Part shown: positions 1-8,206 of the stretch, piece after piece
Numbering within the stretch: position 1 is the first letter of the stretch
How the letters are laid out: each line of letters begins with the position of its first letter
DNA from: Bacteroidota bacterium
Lineage (GTDB): Bacteria; Bacteroidota; Bacteroidia; Chitinophagales; Chitinophagaceae
Assembly (NCBI GenBank): GCA_013289015.1
Contig: JABDAV010000017.1
Span: forward strand, 1 to 44,721
DNA length: 44,721 nt
Reading direction: 5' to 3'
Notes under the pieces: model-generated
What the model was told of the DNA's origin: nothing
Databases searched by the model: none
What the model saw: the letters and a program-made list of their open reading frames with translations, nothing else
Made by a program: the position numbers and the translations under genes

Positions 1-396
1 GATTATGTTATCACCCACAGTTCAGTTCCATCTAACGTTTATGGTGAGTTTTCTACCTCAGGAAACTTTACTCCATATACCGGGCAAACTCCTGAACAGA
101 TAAAAAATACCGTGCTAAGCAGGATCAACCTGGGCAGTGGCCTTAATCTCCAGGCAGGGTATATGATTGGGAACTATGCAGTTGCCGGCAGGTATTCTCA
201 TTTGAAACAGGATGAACAGTCAGCTGATTTTACCACAGTAAATAAGGTGTATTCGCTTATTGTTACACGTTATTTCTCCGGTCATAATTTGAAATTAAAC
301 CTGGAAGGCGGTTATCAACAATTCAATAAAGCAATAACAACAGAAGAACATAACGGTACTATATACCTGCAGACCATGGTGACCGTTCAATTTTAA
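1..396 (+). CDS. Outer-membrane porin, C-terminal part (cut by window start)
   Basis: The reading frame is open from base 1 and ends at 396, so only the last 131 residues of a longer protein are visible. They show alternating polar and hydrophobic strands with glycine and tyrosine turns. The protein ends in a hydrophobic strand with a terminal Phe (VTVQF), the usual C-terminal signal of outer-membrane beta-barrels. Wording such as NLQAGYMIGNYAVAGRYSHL resembles the last strands of phosphate-selective-porin-like (OprO/OprP) proteins of Bacteroidota, but the diagnostic N-terminal part is missing. Only 4 bases separate it from the M14 peptidase gene, so it is very probably the first visible gene of an operon reaching 5209. 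The substrate cannot be told from this piece. Confidence 0.7.
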   Translation, partial: DYVITHSSVPSNVYGEFSTSGNFTPYTGQTPEQIKNTVLSRINLGSGLNLQAGYMIGNYAVAGRYSHLKQDEQSADFTTVNKVYSLIVTRYFSGHNLKLNLEGGYQQFNKAITTEEHNGTIYLQTMVTVQF

Positions 397-400
397 AACT

Positions 401-1921
401 ATGAAGAGATTTATAGCGTTAAATATTATTCTATGCTTCTTTAGCGGGTTACAAGCCCAGGATTCGGTATTCTATAAAAAGTTTTTCCCGGATCCGTCTT
501 ATCCTATGCCGGTTCCTGTGAGTTCAGGAAATAAATCATACAATTATTTTACAAAATATAAAGACGTTGTTCAGTTTATTAAAGAGCTGGCCGATGAACA
601 CCCCCAGTTGATAAAAACCGGCAGTATTGGCGAAACACAAAGAGGCAATGACCAGGTATCTGTACTGGTCACCAATCAAAATTCTTCCGACAAGGAAAAA
701 TTGAGGGTTGCGATCCTTGGCGGCGTTCATGGTAATGAACCCATTTCAACCGATGGGCTGCTTTTCCTGATCCATCAGCTAACGGAAGATCCGCAATATG
801 CCTATTTGCTTGAACACCTCGAGATCCTTATTCTACCTGATGTAAATGTGGATGGCCGCGAAGCCGACAAAAGAACAACCAGTAACGGCATTGATTTAAA
901 CCGTGACCTGACTGCACTGAATACAGTGGAGGCAAGGAATCTTAAAAAAGCAATTAATCAATTTGATCCGCAGGTTGTTCTGGATTTTCATGAATTTAAC
1001 CCTGGCCGGGGTGACTTTAAAGGATTGAGTGACTGCTACTCCATCGGTTATGACGTAATGTTTTTGTATACGGGAAATCAGAATGTTGATCCTTCCATAA
1101 GAAGAATGATAGCTGAAGATTTTGTTGCACCAACAAAATCTTATTTAACAGAAAATCATCGCGAAGTTTCAGACTATGCGACAACCCGCTGGAGACGTAA
1201 GGAAATACTTCTAAATATGGGAGGAACGGGATCCAGGTCGAGCGCCACCAATTATGCTTTGCAAAACAGGATCTCTCTTTTAATGGAAATAAGGGGGGTT
1301 ACGGAAGGCAACAAATCAGTAAAGCGAAGAATTGAAACTTCATTCCTGTGTGCAAGTTCTTATTTGAGAATTGCCGATAGCCTGCGCAGCCAGATCAGGG
1401 CAACCATTGATTCAGCAAATAAAAGAAGTGTTGACGGTGACCGAAACATTGTTGTTACATCAAAGCCACCCTTGAAGCAAAAGCCTTTTCTTTTTGTTGA
1501 CGAATGTAAAAATGAGCACAAGACAATTGAATTCCGAACTTATTATAACATGGACCAGACACCTGTTATAACCAGGGAAAGGCCCGGCGCTTACCTGATT
1601 TTTCCATGTAGCAAAAAAGTGAAAGATGTCTTAACTATATCAGGGCTTGTTTTGAAGGAAGTGAGTAATCCACAGGAAATGGATGTGCAGGTGTACAAGG
1701 AAAACAGCACAGGTTCTTTTACACTTGAAATGAAAAAGATCAGGGTTCCACAGGATGCAGTGATAATAGATGCATTGCAGCCAATGGGCAATACGCTGTC
1801 TGATCTGATCGAACCGGAAGGTAGTAATTCTATGTATTCGAACGGCGATATAAAAACAGAAAATAAAACGAAAACACTTCCCATTTACCGGATTTCCCGT
1901 GAACAATTATCGAAACTTTAA
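401..1921 (+). CDS. Secreted M14-family zinc carboxypeptidase
   Basis: 506 residues with a Sec signal peptide (residues 1-20, ending GLQAQ), so it acts in the periplasm or outside. The M14 metallocarboxypeptidase signature is readable: zinc ligands H110 and E113 in GGVHGNEP, the substrate-binding LNRD motif at 166-169, the third zinc ligand H197 in DFHEF, and a probable catalytic Glu at E296 in LLMEIRG. Members remove C-terminal amino acids or cleave related amide bonds. The region after about residue 340 is an extra domain of unknown role, predicted here only from its length. The gene starts 4 bases after the porin and ends 12 bases before the next porin, within an operon that also encodes isoaspartyl dipeptidase. 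This suggests processing of peptides taken up through these porins. The substrate is an inference. Confidence 0.87.
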   Translation: MKRFIALNIILCFFSGLQAQDSVFYKKFFPDPSYPMPVPVSSGNKSYNYFTKYKDVVQFIKELADEHPQLIKTGSIGETQRGNDQVSVLVTNQNSSDKEKLRVAILGGVHGNEPISTDGLLFLIHQLTEDPQYAYLLEHLEILILPDVNVDGREADKRTTSNGIDLNRDLTALNTVEARNLKKAINQFDPQVVLDFHEFNPGRGDFKGLSDCYSIGYDVMFLYTGNQNVDPSIRRMIAEDFVAPTKSYLTENHREVSDYATTRWRRKEILLNMGGTGSRSSATNYALQNRISLLMEIRGVTEGNKSVKRRIETSFLCASSYLRIADSLRSQIRATIDSANKRSVDGDRNIVVTSKPPLKQKPFLFVDECKNEHKTIEFRTYYNMDQTPVITRERPGAYLIFPCSKKVKDVLTISGLVLKEVSNPQEMDVQVYKENSTGSFTLEMKKIRVPQDAVIIDALQPMGNTLSDLIEPEGSNSMYSNGDIKTENKTKTLPIYRISREQLSKL

Positions 1922-1933
1922 ACTAGAAAAATT

Positions 1934-3223
1934 ATGATCAAAAAGATATTCCTGTTTGCGATAATTGCGGTTGTTGTGTGGTGCAAGCCCATCCAGGCCC
2001 AGGTAAACGCATCCGATAGTCACATTAAGGATTCAACAATAATATATACAGCCGGAGAAGGATTATATGTCAACTTTGGAACAAAAAACAAATTCCGGTT
2101 TAACCTCAATGGAATACTGTCACCAGGTTTCCAGTTCAGGTCCTTTAAGGAAGAGGGAGAGGTTACAAAGGAAAACCAAATGTCTATCAATCTTGCCCGC
2201 CTTAACATGAATTTTTCTGCATTTAACGGGTTAATGACAGCGGCCCTTAAAGCGGACTTTACGGGCACCTCTCCGCTGTTGGAAGCGTGGGTAGCTTATA
2301 ATTCAAAGAATGGGCACAACAGAATTACGTTTGGTCAAAGACAGGCCATTTCCAATAACCGGCTTGCTCTTGAAGACGAAAAATTTGCTTCCTTCATGGG
2401 CCCCACGATCAATGGAGTGTCGAATGATGGAACTATATATGGAGGATTGATGCAGAATTTTGTGGTAACTACGCGCGAAGGAGGATTGTTTTATCAAGGA
2501 AATTTCTCGATCCAAAAGATCCGGGTATACGGTTCTGCTTCCATAACTACCGGGCAGGGCCAGTCTATCAATAGCACGCAAACTAACCTGGGACTTAAAT
2601 ATGGTGGGAGAATTGATGTTATGCCGATGGGCGACTTCATTAAAAACAATGCATTTATAGCGCAGGATATTTATTATGAACCAAAGCCAAAGCTTGGTAT
2701 TGGTATTGCCGGCAGTTACACTGCAAAAGCTACCACACCTGTTGGCGCCTCAAGTGAAAATGCTTCCGGTGTATATAACCAGGATGGAGATCCCACCAAC
2801 CCCGACTACAGAAGAGCGGTTGCTGATGCAATATTCAAGTGCAGAGGGTTTGCCTTTGTGGCAGAATATATTGACGCCAGCATTTATGGAAAAAACCTTT
2901 ACAGTGATGCGGCATCTACCAAACAACATACCCCGGAAACGCTGAGCGCCAAGTACAGTACCGGGAATGCTTTTAATGTACAGACGTCTTACGTTTGGAA
3001 AAATGGCTGGGCAATTGAAGGCAGATATTCCAGTATTACTCCCGAATTCAATACAGCCGAGTCAAACGTGAAAAAACAAAATTGGTATACAGCTGGCTTC
3101 AATAAATATTTATTCAATTATGCATTAAAAGCGGGAATCAATACAACTTATATTGATGAGAATGACCTCACCGCCAGTAAAAATACCTGGATCACTAATA
3201 TTGCTATTCAGCTTTCATTCTAA
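1934..3223 (+). CDS. Phosphate-selective-porin-like outer-membrane barrel
   Basis: 429 residues with a signal peptide (1-22, ending PIQAQ). The mature part is rich in amphipathic beta-strands and has the order typical of OprO/OprP-like porins of Bacteroidota: an early segment KFRFNLNGILSPGFQFRSF, a LARLNMNFSA strand, then EAWVAYNSKNGHNRITFGQR, which matches the conserved 'vGq...p' region of that family. The last strand ends AIQLSF with terminal Phe. Such proteins form trimeric channels for small anions or peptides, but specificity cannot be read here. It lies between the M14 peptidase (12 bases upstream) and a lipoprotein (11 bases downstream), so co-transcription is likely. It may be a paralogue of the partial porin at the window start. 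Confidence 0.75.
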   Translation: MIKKIFLFAIIAVVVWCKPIQAQVNASDSHIKDSTIIYTAGEGLYVNFGTKNKFRFNLNGILSPGFQFRSFKEEGEVTKENQMSINLARLNMNFSAFNGLMTAALKADFTGTSPLLEAWVAYNSKNGHNRITFGQRQAISNNRLALEDEKFASFMGPTINGVSNDGTIYGGLMQNFVVTTREGGLFYQGNFSIQKIRVYGSASITTGQGQSINSTQTNLGLKYGGRIDVMPMGDFIKNNAFIAQDIYYEPKPKLGIGIAGSYTAKATTPVGASSENASGVYNQDGDPTNPDYRRAVADAIFKCRGFAFVAEYIDASIYGKNLYSDAASTKQHTPETLSAKYSTGNAFNVQTSYVWKNGWAIEGRYSSITPEFNTAESNVKKQNWYTAGFNKYLFNYALKAGINTTYIDENDLTASKNTWITNIAIQLSF

Positions 3224-3234
3224 AAAGAAAAATT

Positions 3235-4005
3235 ATGAACCGGAGACTCCTGGTGGCTTTCGCAAGCATATTCTTTTTTGGTTGTTCATCAAAAGTAGAT
3301 TTTACAGTGGCGCCCAAACCCCCTGCGTATACTGAAACTTCTGAATTGATCATTTCTGAAATTTCTACTGCAATAAATACGGACGCTAATGCAGGAGGTG
3401 TAAGAAATCATTATGTTGAACTCTACAACGGAACCAGTGAAACACTCGACCTTTCTCAATATGCAATCGGGTACCAGGCAACTTTTGATGAAGGCACTTT
3501 GTCAGACTGGTCATTTCCAACTGATGCCACCTATCTGAAACTGAGTAGTGCACTCGAACCCGGTAAATGTTATGTTATCGCATCTACCCAGGCTGACCCT
3601 GCTTTTGTGCCCGGTAATATTACCTGGGGTACGAGCAGTACCTCGTCGTCAGATGCAAGCTCGCCTTTACAATTGAGTGGTAACAGTGGAATCGCATTAT
3701 TGAAAAAAGATGCAGGAGGAACTTATATATTGGGCAACGACACTTACAAGATCATTGATGTATTCGGCAGCCCGAATGTTGCGAGGATAACATCAAGTGG
3801 TTCCAGCAGCAGCAGAAACAATTTCATTTGGCCTACGGCCGGAGAAAGCGATACAAGGAACAGAACATTCTGGAGAAAAAAAACCGTTCACGATCCAAGT
3901 CCTGATTGGTCACTGACCATGGGCACCACAGCAGATAATTCACAATGGACGCTGTCAGACGACCGGGCCTGGGATTATTCCAATGTTGGTTTGCCTACAA
4001 GATAA
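3235..4005 (+). CDS. Lamin-tail-domain lipoprotein
   Basis: 256 residues. The N-terminus is a lipoprotein signal peptide with lipobox FFFGC (Cys17), so the protein should be lipid-anchored in the outer or inner membrane. Residues about 38-200 fit the lamin tail domain (LTD, immunoglobulin-like): LIISEIS at the start, then NHYVELYNGTSETLDLSQYA, where the VELYN motif is the hallmark of bacterial LTD proteins. LTDs in bacteria are extracellular beta-sandwich modules found with nucleases, peptidases and surface proteins, and are thought to bind polymers or proteins. There is no catalytic domain here. It is the fourth gene of the operon, 11 bases after the porin and 28 bases before iadA, so it may be a surface binding partner of that uptake system (inference). 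Confidence 0.78.
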   Translation: MNRRLLVAFASIFFFGCSSKVDFTVAPKPPAYTETSELIISEISTAINTDANAGGVRNHYVELYNGTSETLDLSQYAIGYQATFDEGTLSDWSFPTDATYLKLSSALEPGKCYVIASTQADPAFVPGNITWGTSSTSSSDASSPLQLSGNSGIALLKKDAGGTYILGNDTYKIIDVFGSPNVARITSSGSSSSRNNFIWPTAGESDTRNRTFWRKKTVHDPSPDWSLTMGTTADNSQWTLSDDRAWDYSNVGLPTR

Positions 4006-4033
4006 TTAATTTGCAGAAAACAATACAGAGTTC

Positions 4034-5209
4034 ATGAAGCTGATTAAGAATGCGCAGGTTTATGCTCCGGATAAACTCGGGAAAAAGGATTTACTTGTTG
4101 GAGGTGGAAAAATTTTAGCCATAGGAGATAGCCTTTCTTTGAGTGCACCTGAAATTGAAGTGGTTGATATGAAAGGGAAATTTACAACTCCCGGGTTGAT
4201 CGATCAGCACATCCATTTAATTGGCGCAGGCGGTAAGCACGGGTTCAATTCCCTGACTCCGGAAATAACTTTATCAGAGCTGATCTCCTGCGGGTCTACA
4301 ACAGTAATGGGATTGCTGGGAACAGATGGCATTACAAAAAGCTTAAGAACGCTGTATGCAAAAACAAAGGCCCTGGACAAAGAAGGGATCACTGCATATA
4401 TGCTTACCGGTTTTTTTGGATTACCCCCGATCACATTAACAGGATCTGTTTTAGAAGACATGATATTGGTTGATAAAGTAATCGGGTGCAAAGTAGCCAT
4501 CAGTGATCCGAGGTCTTCTTATCCTACTGCAAAGGAACTGCTGAATATTCTTAAAGATGTTCATGTAGGAGGGCTAACCTCCGGCAAAGGTGGTATTCTG
4601 CATGTTCATCTTGGATCGCTTGACACGAACATGTCCTTACTACTCGAGCTGGTTGAAACTTATAAATTTCCCATCAAAAATATTTCACCAACACATGTGG
4701 GCAGAACTGCTTCGCTTTTTGATGAAGCCATAAAGTTTGCCAAATTGGGAGGCATGATTGATATAACTACAGGAGGCACAAAATTCAGCGAACCTTATGA
4801 GCAGGTATTATATGCTTTGAATAAGGGAGTCTCCATTGATAACATGACTTTTAGCAGTGATGGAAATGCCGGGATGGCGCGGATGAATAAAGATGGTGAG
4901 GTTATTGAATTTTACAAAGCTCCTGTTGACCTGAATTACAAGCAGGTTGTAAAACTCATAAAAAAAGGGCGGCTTCCTGTTAGTGATGCCTTTAAACTGG
5001 TTACGTCGGGGCCTGCTAAAAATCTGTCACTTGTAAATAAAGGCGCAATTGACCTGGATAAAGACGCAGACCTGTGTTTTTTCGATAATGACCTTAATCT
5101 AACGGATGTAATGGCAATGGGTAACTGGATGATGAAGGATGGAACGGTGATAAAGACAGGTAGTTTTGAAACCGGCCTGCCGGATGATGAAGATGATGAT
5201 GACGAGTGA
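4034..5209 (+). CDS. iadA: Isoaspartyl dipeptidase (beta-aspartyl peptidase)
   Basis: 391 residues, no signal peptide, so cytoplasmic. The enzyme hydrolyses beta-aspartyl (isoaspartyl) dipeptides, which arise from damaged proteins or from polymers such as cyanophycin. It is an amidohydrolase-superfamily binuclear zinc enzyme, and all expected ligands are visible: H59 and H61 in DQHIHL, the bridging (carboxylated) Lys K153 in GCKVAISDPRSS, H190/H192 in LHVHLG, H221 in PTHVGR and D276 in SSDGNAG. The GCKVAISDxRS and THVGR segments are characteristic of IadA rather than of other amidohydrolases. It is the last gene of a tight operon with the M14 carboxypeptidase and porins. The C-terminus carries an unusual run of Asp/Glu (residues about 384-391), not expected to be catalytic. 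Confidence 0.93.
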   Translation: MKLIKNAQVYAPDKLGKKDLLVGGGKILAIGDSLSLSAPEIEVVDMKGKFTTPGLIDQHIHLIGAGGKHGFNSLTPEITLSELISCGSTTVMGLLGTDGITKSLRTLYAKTKALDKEGITAYMLTGFFGLPPITLTGSVLEDMILVDKVIGCKVAISDPRSSYPTAKELLNILKDVHVGGLTSGKGGILHVHLGSLDTNMSLLLELVETYKFPIKNISPTHVGRTASLFDEAIKFAKLGGMIDITTGGTKFSEPYEQVLYALNKGVSIDNMTFSSDGNAGMARMNKDGEVIEFYKAPVDLNYKQVVKLIKKGRLPVSDAFKLVTSGPAKNLSLVNKGAIDLDKDADLCFFDNDLNLTDVMAMGNWMMKDGTVIKTGSFETGLPDDEDDDDE

Positions 5210-5228
5210 TCCGGAGATGAGGCTTAAC

Positions 5229-5447
5229 TCAACAATCAAAGTTGTCTATATAAGTATCCTTTAGCGAGGAGTGACCGGGAGCTCCCGGTTTATTTTTATT
5301 TCCCTTTTCAATCCTTAATTTCTGATTCCATGTATAGGGAATATTGAATGGGTTCGTTAAGAAAATTCCAAGGGTTATACCATTGCTGATCAATGTTCGC
5401 CGGCTGACGAGTTTCTTTTCAATACTATCCTGGTCGATATTAGCCAT
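5229..5447 (-). CDS. Small hypothetical protein with Arg-Arg hydrophobic segment
   Basis: 72 codons, ATG start, no family recognised. The visible structure is a charged N-terminus (residues 1-15), a twin-arginine followed by a hydrophobic stretch (SRRTLISNGITLGIFL), and a basic hydrophilic C-terminus. This could be a Tat-like signal or one membrane anchor, but the consensus is incomplete and no mature domain follows. It ends 20 bases from the iadA stop on the opposite strand, so the two are convergent. It may be a real small gene, a decayed remnant, or a chance reading frame. Confidence 0.35.
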   Translation of the reverse strand: MANIDQDSIEKKLVSRRTLISNGITLGIFLTNPFNIPYTWNQKLRIEKGNKNKPGAPGHSSLKDTYIDNFDC

Positions 5448-5609
5448 CCATTAAAATTTATTACTAAAGCAATTTACAGAAATACCTGATGAGGCGCAAA
5501 ATATCTGCAAATCTTGTCGCCGGATTTCCTTTCCTGCAGATCCTGAATGGGAATTACCAGGAGACAGCGCGGGGGGTGATACTAATCCCGGAGCGTTTGC
5601 ACCATAAGA

Positions 5610-5807
5610 TAACGTGAGTCCGGGTTAAGCATAAAGTAATCCTGGAAGGATTTAATTTGAATAACCCGCAAGGATTGCGGGGTAAAAAATGGATAAACAA
5701 CATTAAACCCTTGCAGGGTTCAAATTGATTGATCACGATTTTATCCTCCGGTTACATCGAAGGCTATTTATATTAAAGCCTTTCAGGCTTAAACCGAACT
5801 CAGGTTA
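5610..5807 (+). repeat. MITE-like palindromic element, copy A (198 bp)
   Basis: The element starts TAACGTGAGTCCGGGTTAAG and ends with an imperfect inverted copy (…CGAACTCAGGTTA), giving terminal inverted repeats of about 21 bp. Inside are several short palindromes in a row (cores ATCCTGGAAGGAT, ACCCGCAAGGATTGCGGGGT, ACCCTTGCAGGGT, AAGCCTTTCAGGCTT). The triplet AGA flanks both ends, as a 3-bp target duplication would. A second full copy lies inverted at 9059-9230 and a shortened copy at 21297-21417. It carries no coding capacity. It ends 8 bases before the stop codon of the membrane-protein gene at 5816. Confidence 0.8.
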
Positions 5808-5815
5808 AGATAATA

Positions 5816-6967
5816 CTATCCCAAAAATTTAGAAATAAGTGTGGCAATCAAATCTTTTAAGGGTATTTCCTGGGCAACGACCGGTATAAAAGGCAGTATG
5901 ACGGCGCCTAAAAAGCTTAAGAGAATTACTTTGTCGATAAGCATTATGCGCATACCGGCTGTTTTTTCAAAACTGCCGACCAGGTCTACATGCCATGAAG
6001 TATCCGGCTTCTCTTTGCCGGTCTCATAATAATCTTTTAGTTCTTTTTCATAAACTCTTGCAAAGTCCCAGGCGTCTTTACTGTATTCAAGAAAATATTT
6101 TCTTTTTACTGAAGCAAGCAAAGGCATGAAAACGAGCAATGGTAAAATAAAGAGAAGCAATACAAATACAAGCATTGACCCAATCAATACCGCAAAATCA
6201 CGCATAGATGCACCGGAAAAAATAATGAGGTTACTCATACCTGCAGCCACCAAAGAAGAAAATGCAAGTGCTACAGGAAAGAAGCTGAGCTGTGTATATT
6301 TTAAAAAGCCGAGGCCGCCCATTCCATCCGGGTGAAGTGAAGAAAGCTTAAGATCAATCTTTGATATCTTCCGCAAAAAGATTATCCATATTACGATGCT
6401 GTACAGCCACCTGTACAACATCAATTGTAAAAGAGGCAAACTAAAGATGATATACCACCAGCCTGCAATTGAAATCCTGCCCTGGTATATTACCCAGGGT
6501 GCAGAAGTATCCGGGAGGCTGGATATACCTTTTATGCGAACATAGAATGTATAATAAACCAGTAGTATCAGCAGTATATCTACTATTACAGAGTTGCGGT
6601 ATTTTATTAACCAGTCAATTTTATTTTCAAACTCAGTGCGGTTGGTTTCATCTATGATCTTTGAGTCATAAAACATGTGTATGGTGCGGGAGAAACTCCT
6701 GTTTATAATTTGCCGTGAAAAAAACAGTATGGGGAAAACCAATAAAAATCTTACATGCGTTGCAACATCACGAACAAAAAGAAGAAAAAACTGGTTGAAC
6801 CCAAGCTGGGTAAATGATAATAAAGCCAACGGCAGCCAACACAGCATTATTAATGACACAACCAGTAATATCTTAAACCGGTGGCTTTTTTGCTCGAAGC
6901 CTGCCCGGTCAAGTAACCTCCAGAGAATGCCGCCGGGAACAAAGGCATAATCTTTAGTTTCTGCCAT
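5816..6967 (-). CDS. Multi-pass integral membrane protein of unknown function
   Basis: 383 residues with about six to seven hydrophobic segments (approximately residues 33-55, 82-104, 147-167, 188-217, 248-273, 279-307 and 350-370), so an inner-membrane protein. A striking motif between membrane segments is LSSLHPDGMGGLGFL at about residue 231, which recurs from memory in uncharacterised bacterial membrane proteins. No enzymatic signature is visible. It is the last gene of a three-gene minus-strand cluster with a DUF4239 protein and a bestrophin-like protein, although the gap to the previous gene is 228 bases. A link to ion transport is only by context. Its 3' end lies directly against repeat copy A. 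Confidence 0.8.
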   Translation of the reverse strand: MAETKDYAFVPGGILWRLLDRAGFEQKSHRFKILLVVSLIMLCWLPLALLSFTQLGFNQFFLLFVRDVATHVRFLLVFPILFFSRQIINRSFSRTIHMFYDSKIIDETNRTEFENKIDWLIKYRNSVIVDILLILLVYYTFYVRIKGISSLPDTSAPWVIYQGRISIAGWWYIIFSLPLLQLMLYRWLYSIVIWIIFLRKISKIDLKLSSLHPDGMGGLGFLKYTQLSFFPVALAFSSLVAAGMSNLIIFSGASMRDFAVLIGSMLVFVLLLFILPLLVFMPLLASVKRKYFLEYSKDAWDFARVYEKELKDYYETGKEKPDTSWHVDLVGSFEKTAGMRIMLIDKVILLSFLGAVILPFIPVVAQEIPLKDLIATLISKFLG

Positions 6968-7195
6968 AGCTGATCTTTTAAAAGATTTACGAATTCACAA
7001 TTATGCTTTCAAACATAGAAAAAACAATTAACAGAAAGCAGGGCGAAATGCTCTGATAAAAAGAATCAACGTTTTTTTGTAATAAACCTCCGCCTTACCT
7101 CCCGGGTAATCCAGGGTAAGGATGCTGCCTTACATTTTTAGTTTATCATCTTCCATCAATATTGTTTATCATATTACAAATACGGAGAGTGCATT

Positions 7196-7978
7196 TCAAA
7201 GCTTTTTATAAATATCTGTAATTGCCTGTTTGCCCATATCTGCTTTAATGATCCCCCGCATAGGCCTGCCCAGGTCAAGTGTTATATAGGTAATCATTGA
7301 AGAAAAAAAAGCAAACCCTATAATTACAAACCAGTCTTTAGGCCGCATGCCCGAACTTGTGAACCCACCTATAAAGCTTGTAACCAAAGCAAGAATAAAC
7401 AGCATATATATTATCGGGTCGGGTACCCGTGCATATAAGCTCATTTCTATCGTTGTGGCAATATCAAAGGTATTGTTTAATGCAGGAATCATATTATTGG
7501 ATGGTATCAGCATATCAGGTTGTTTGGATTGCCTTGTTGCTATTGCCCATAAAGTATCGGCTGCACCTGCTGCATCGCTTTTCGCTTTATTAAAAAGCAT
7601 GGTATCTGTAATATTATTATAAAAAGAAAGGCGTGCTTCAATGTATTGTTTGAATTCTGCATGGAATGCATTGCGAATGCTGTCGGGATAAAGATCAGAC
7701 CGAAGCACTGCAGTTCCTATATCGTTGGCTTCTTCCACTATGCTGTCACGCACCTGGCTGTAGCGCGAAGCCGACATTCCAAAGGTAAAAGCAAGTATAA
7801 AGGCCGATAATCCAAACAGTGCACTCAGCAATGAATTTACTCCTCCTTTCGGTTCATTTTCTTCATATTTCCACAACCTGCCTGCCATTCTGCCTAAAGG
7901 AACCATGATCACCATTGCAAAAAAGAGAAAAATGCAAAGTACAAGAGCGTCTGTTCTATGAATAAGAGAAAACTCCAT
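7196..7978 (-). CDS. DUF4239 (bestrophin-like domain) membrane protein
   Basis: 260 residues. The sequence fits the DUF4239 family: N-terminal membrane helix (about 10-30), then LLSALFGLSAFILAFTFGM (about 49-68) followed by SRYSQVRDSIVEEANDIGTA and LRSDLYP, the most conserved stretch of this family. Two further helices lie at about 185-205 and 217-235, and an LDLGRPMRG motif sits near the end. The family is related to bestrophin-type channels by annotation, but no transport activity is established for most members. It lies between the bestrophin-like gene (228 bases upstream) and the multi-pass protein. The neighbours suggest a shared role in ion flow or membrane stress (inference). Confidence 0.82.
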   Translation of the reverse strand: MEFSLIHRTDALVLCIFLFFAMVIMVPLGRMAGRLWKYEENEPKGGVNSLLSALFGLSAFILAFTFGMSASRYSQVRDSIVEEANDIGTAVLRSDLYPDSIRNAFHAEFKQYIEARLSFYNNITDTMLFNKAKSDAAGAADTLWAIATRQSKQPDMLIPSNNMIPALNNTFDIATTIEMSLYARVPDPIIYMLFILALVTSFIGGFTSSGMRPKDWFVIIGFAFFSSMITYITLDLGRPMRGIIKADMGKQAITDIYKKL

Positions 7979-8206
7979 TGCAGGTATTTATTCCGGTAAA
8001 GATTTAATACATGTACAATCAATCAGCATGCAGTAAAAACTGAAACTACTGAATTTTTTGAAGAAGAAAATTTATGCCCAGGTAATTAACCGTTAAACAG
8101 AAGATAGCTGTGCAACTATAAAAGCCAACAGCAAAATTTTATTGCGGATGACTTTGATATGATCTGCCATATAAAAATGAAAATGCAATAATGATCAGGA
8201 TATTTT

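Noticed and set aside
7093-7121. Terminator after the DUF4239 gene (CCTTACC/GGTAAGG stem)
   Set aside because: Only a 7-bp stem with a large loop and no T-run on the transcribed strand.
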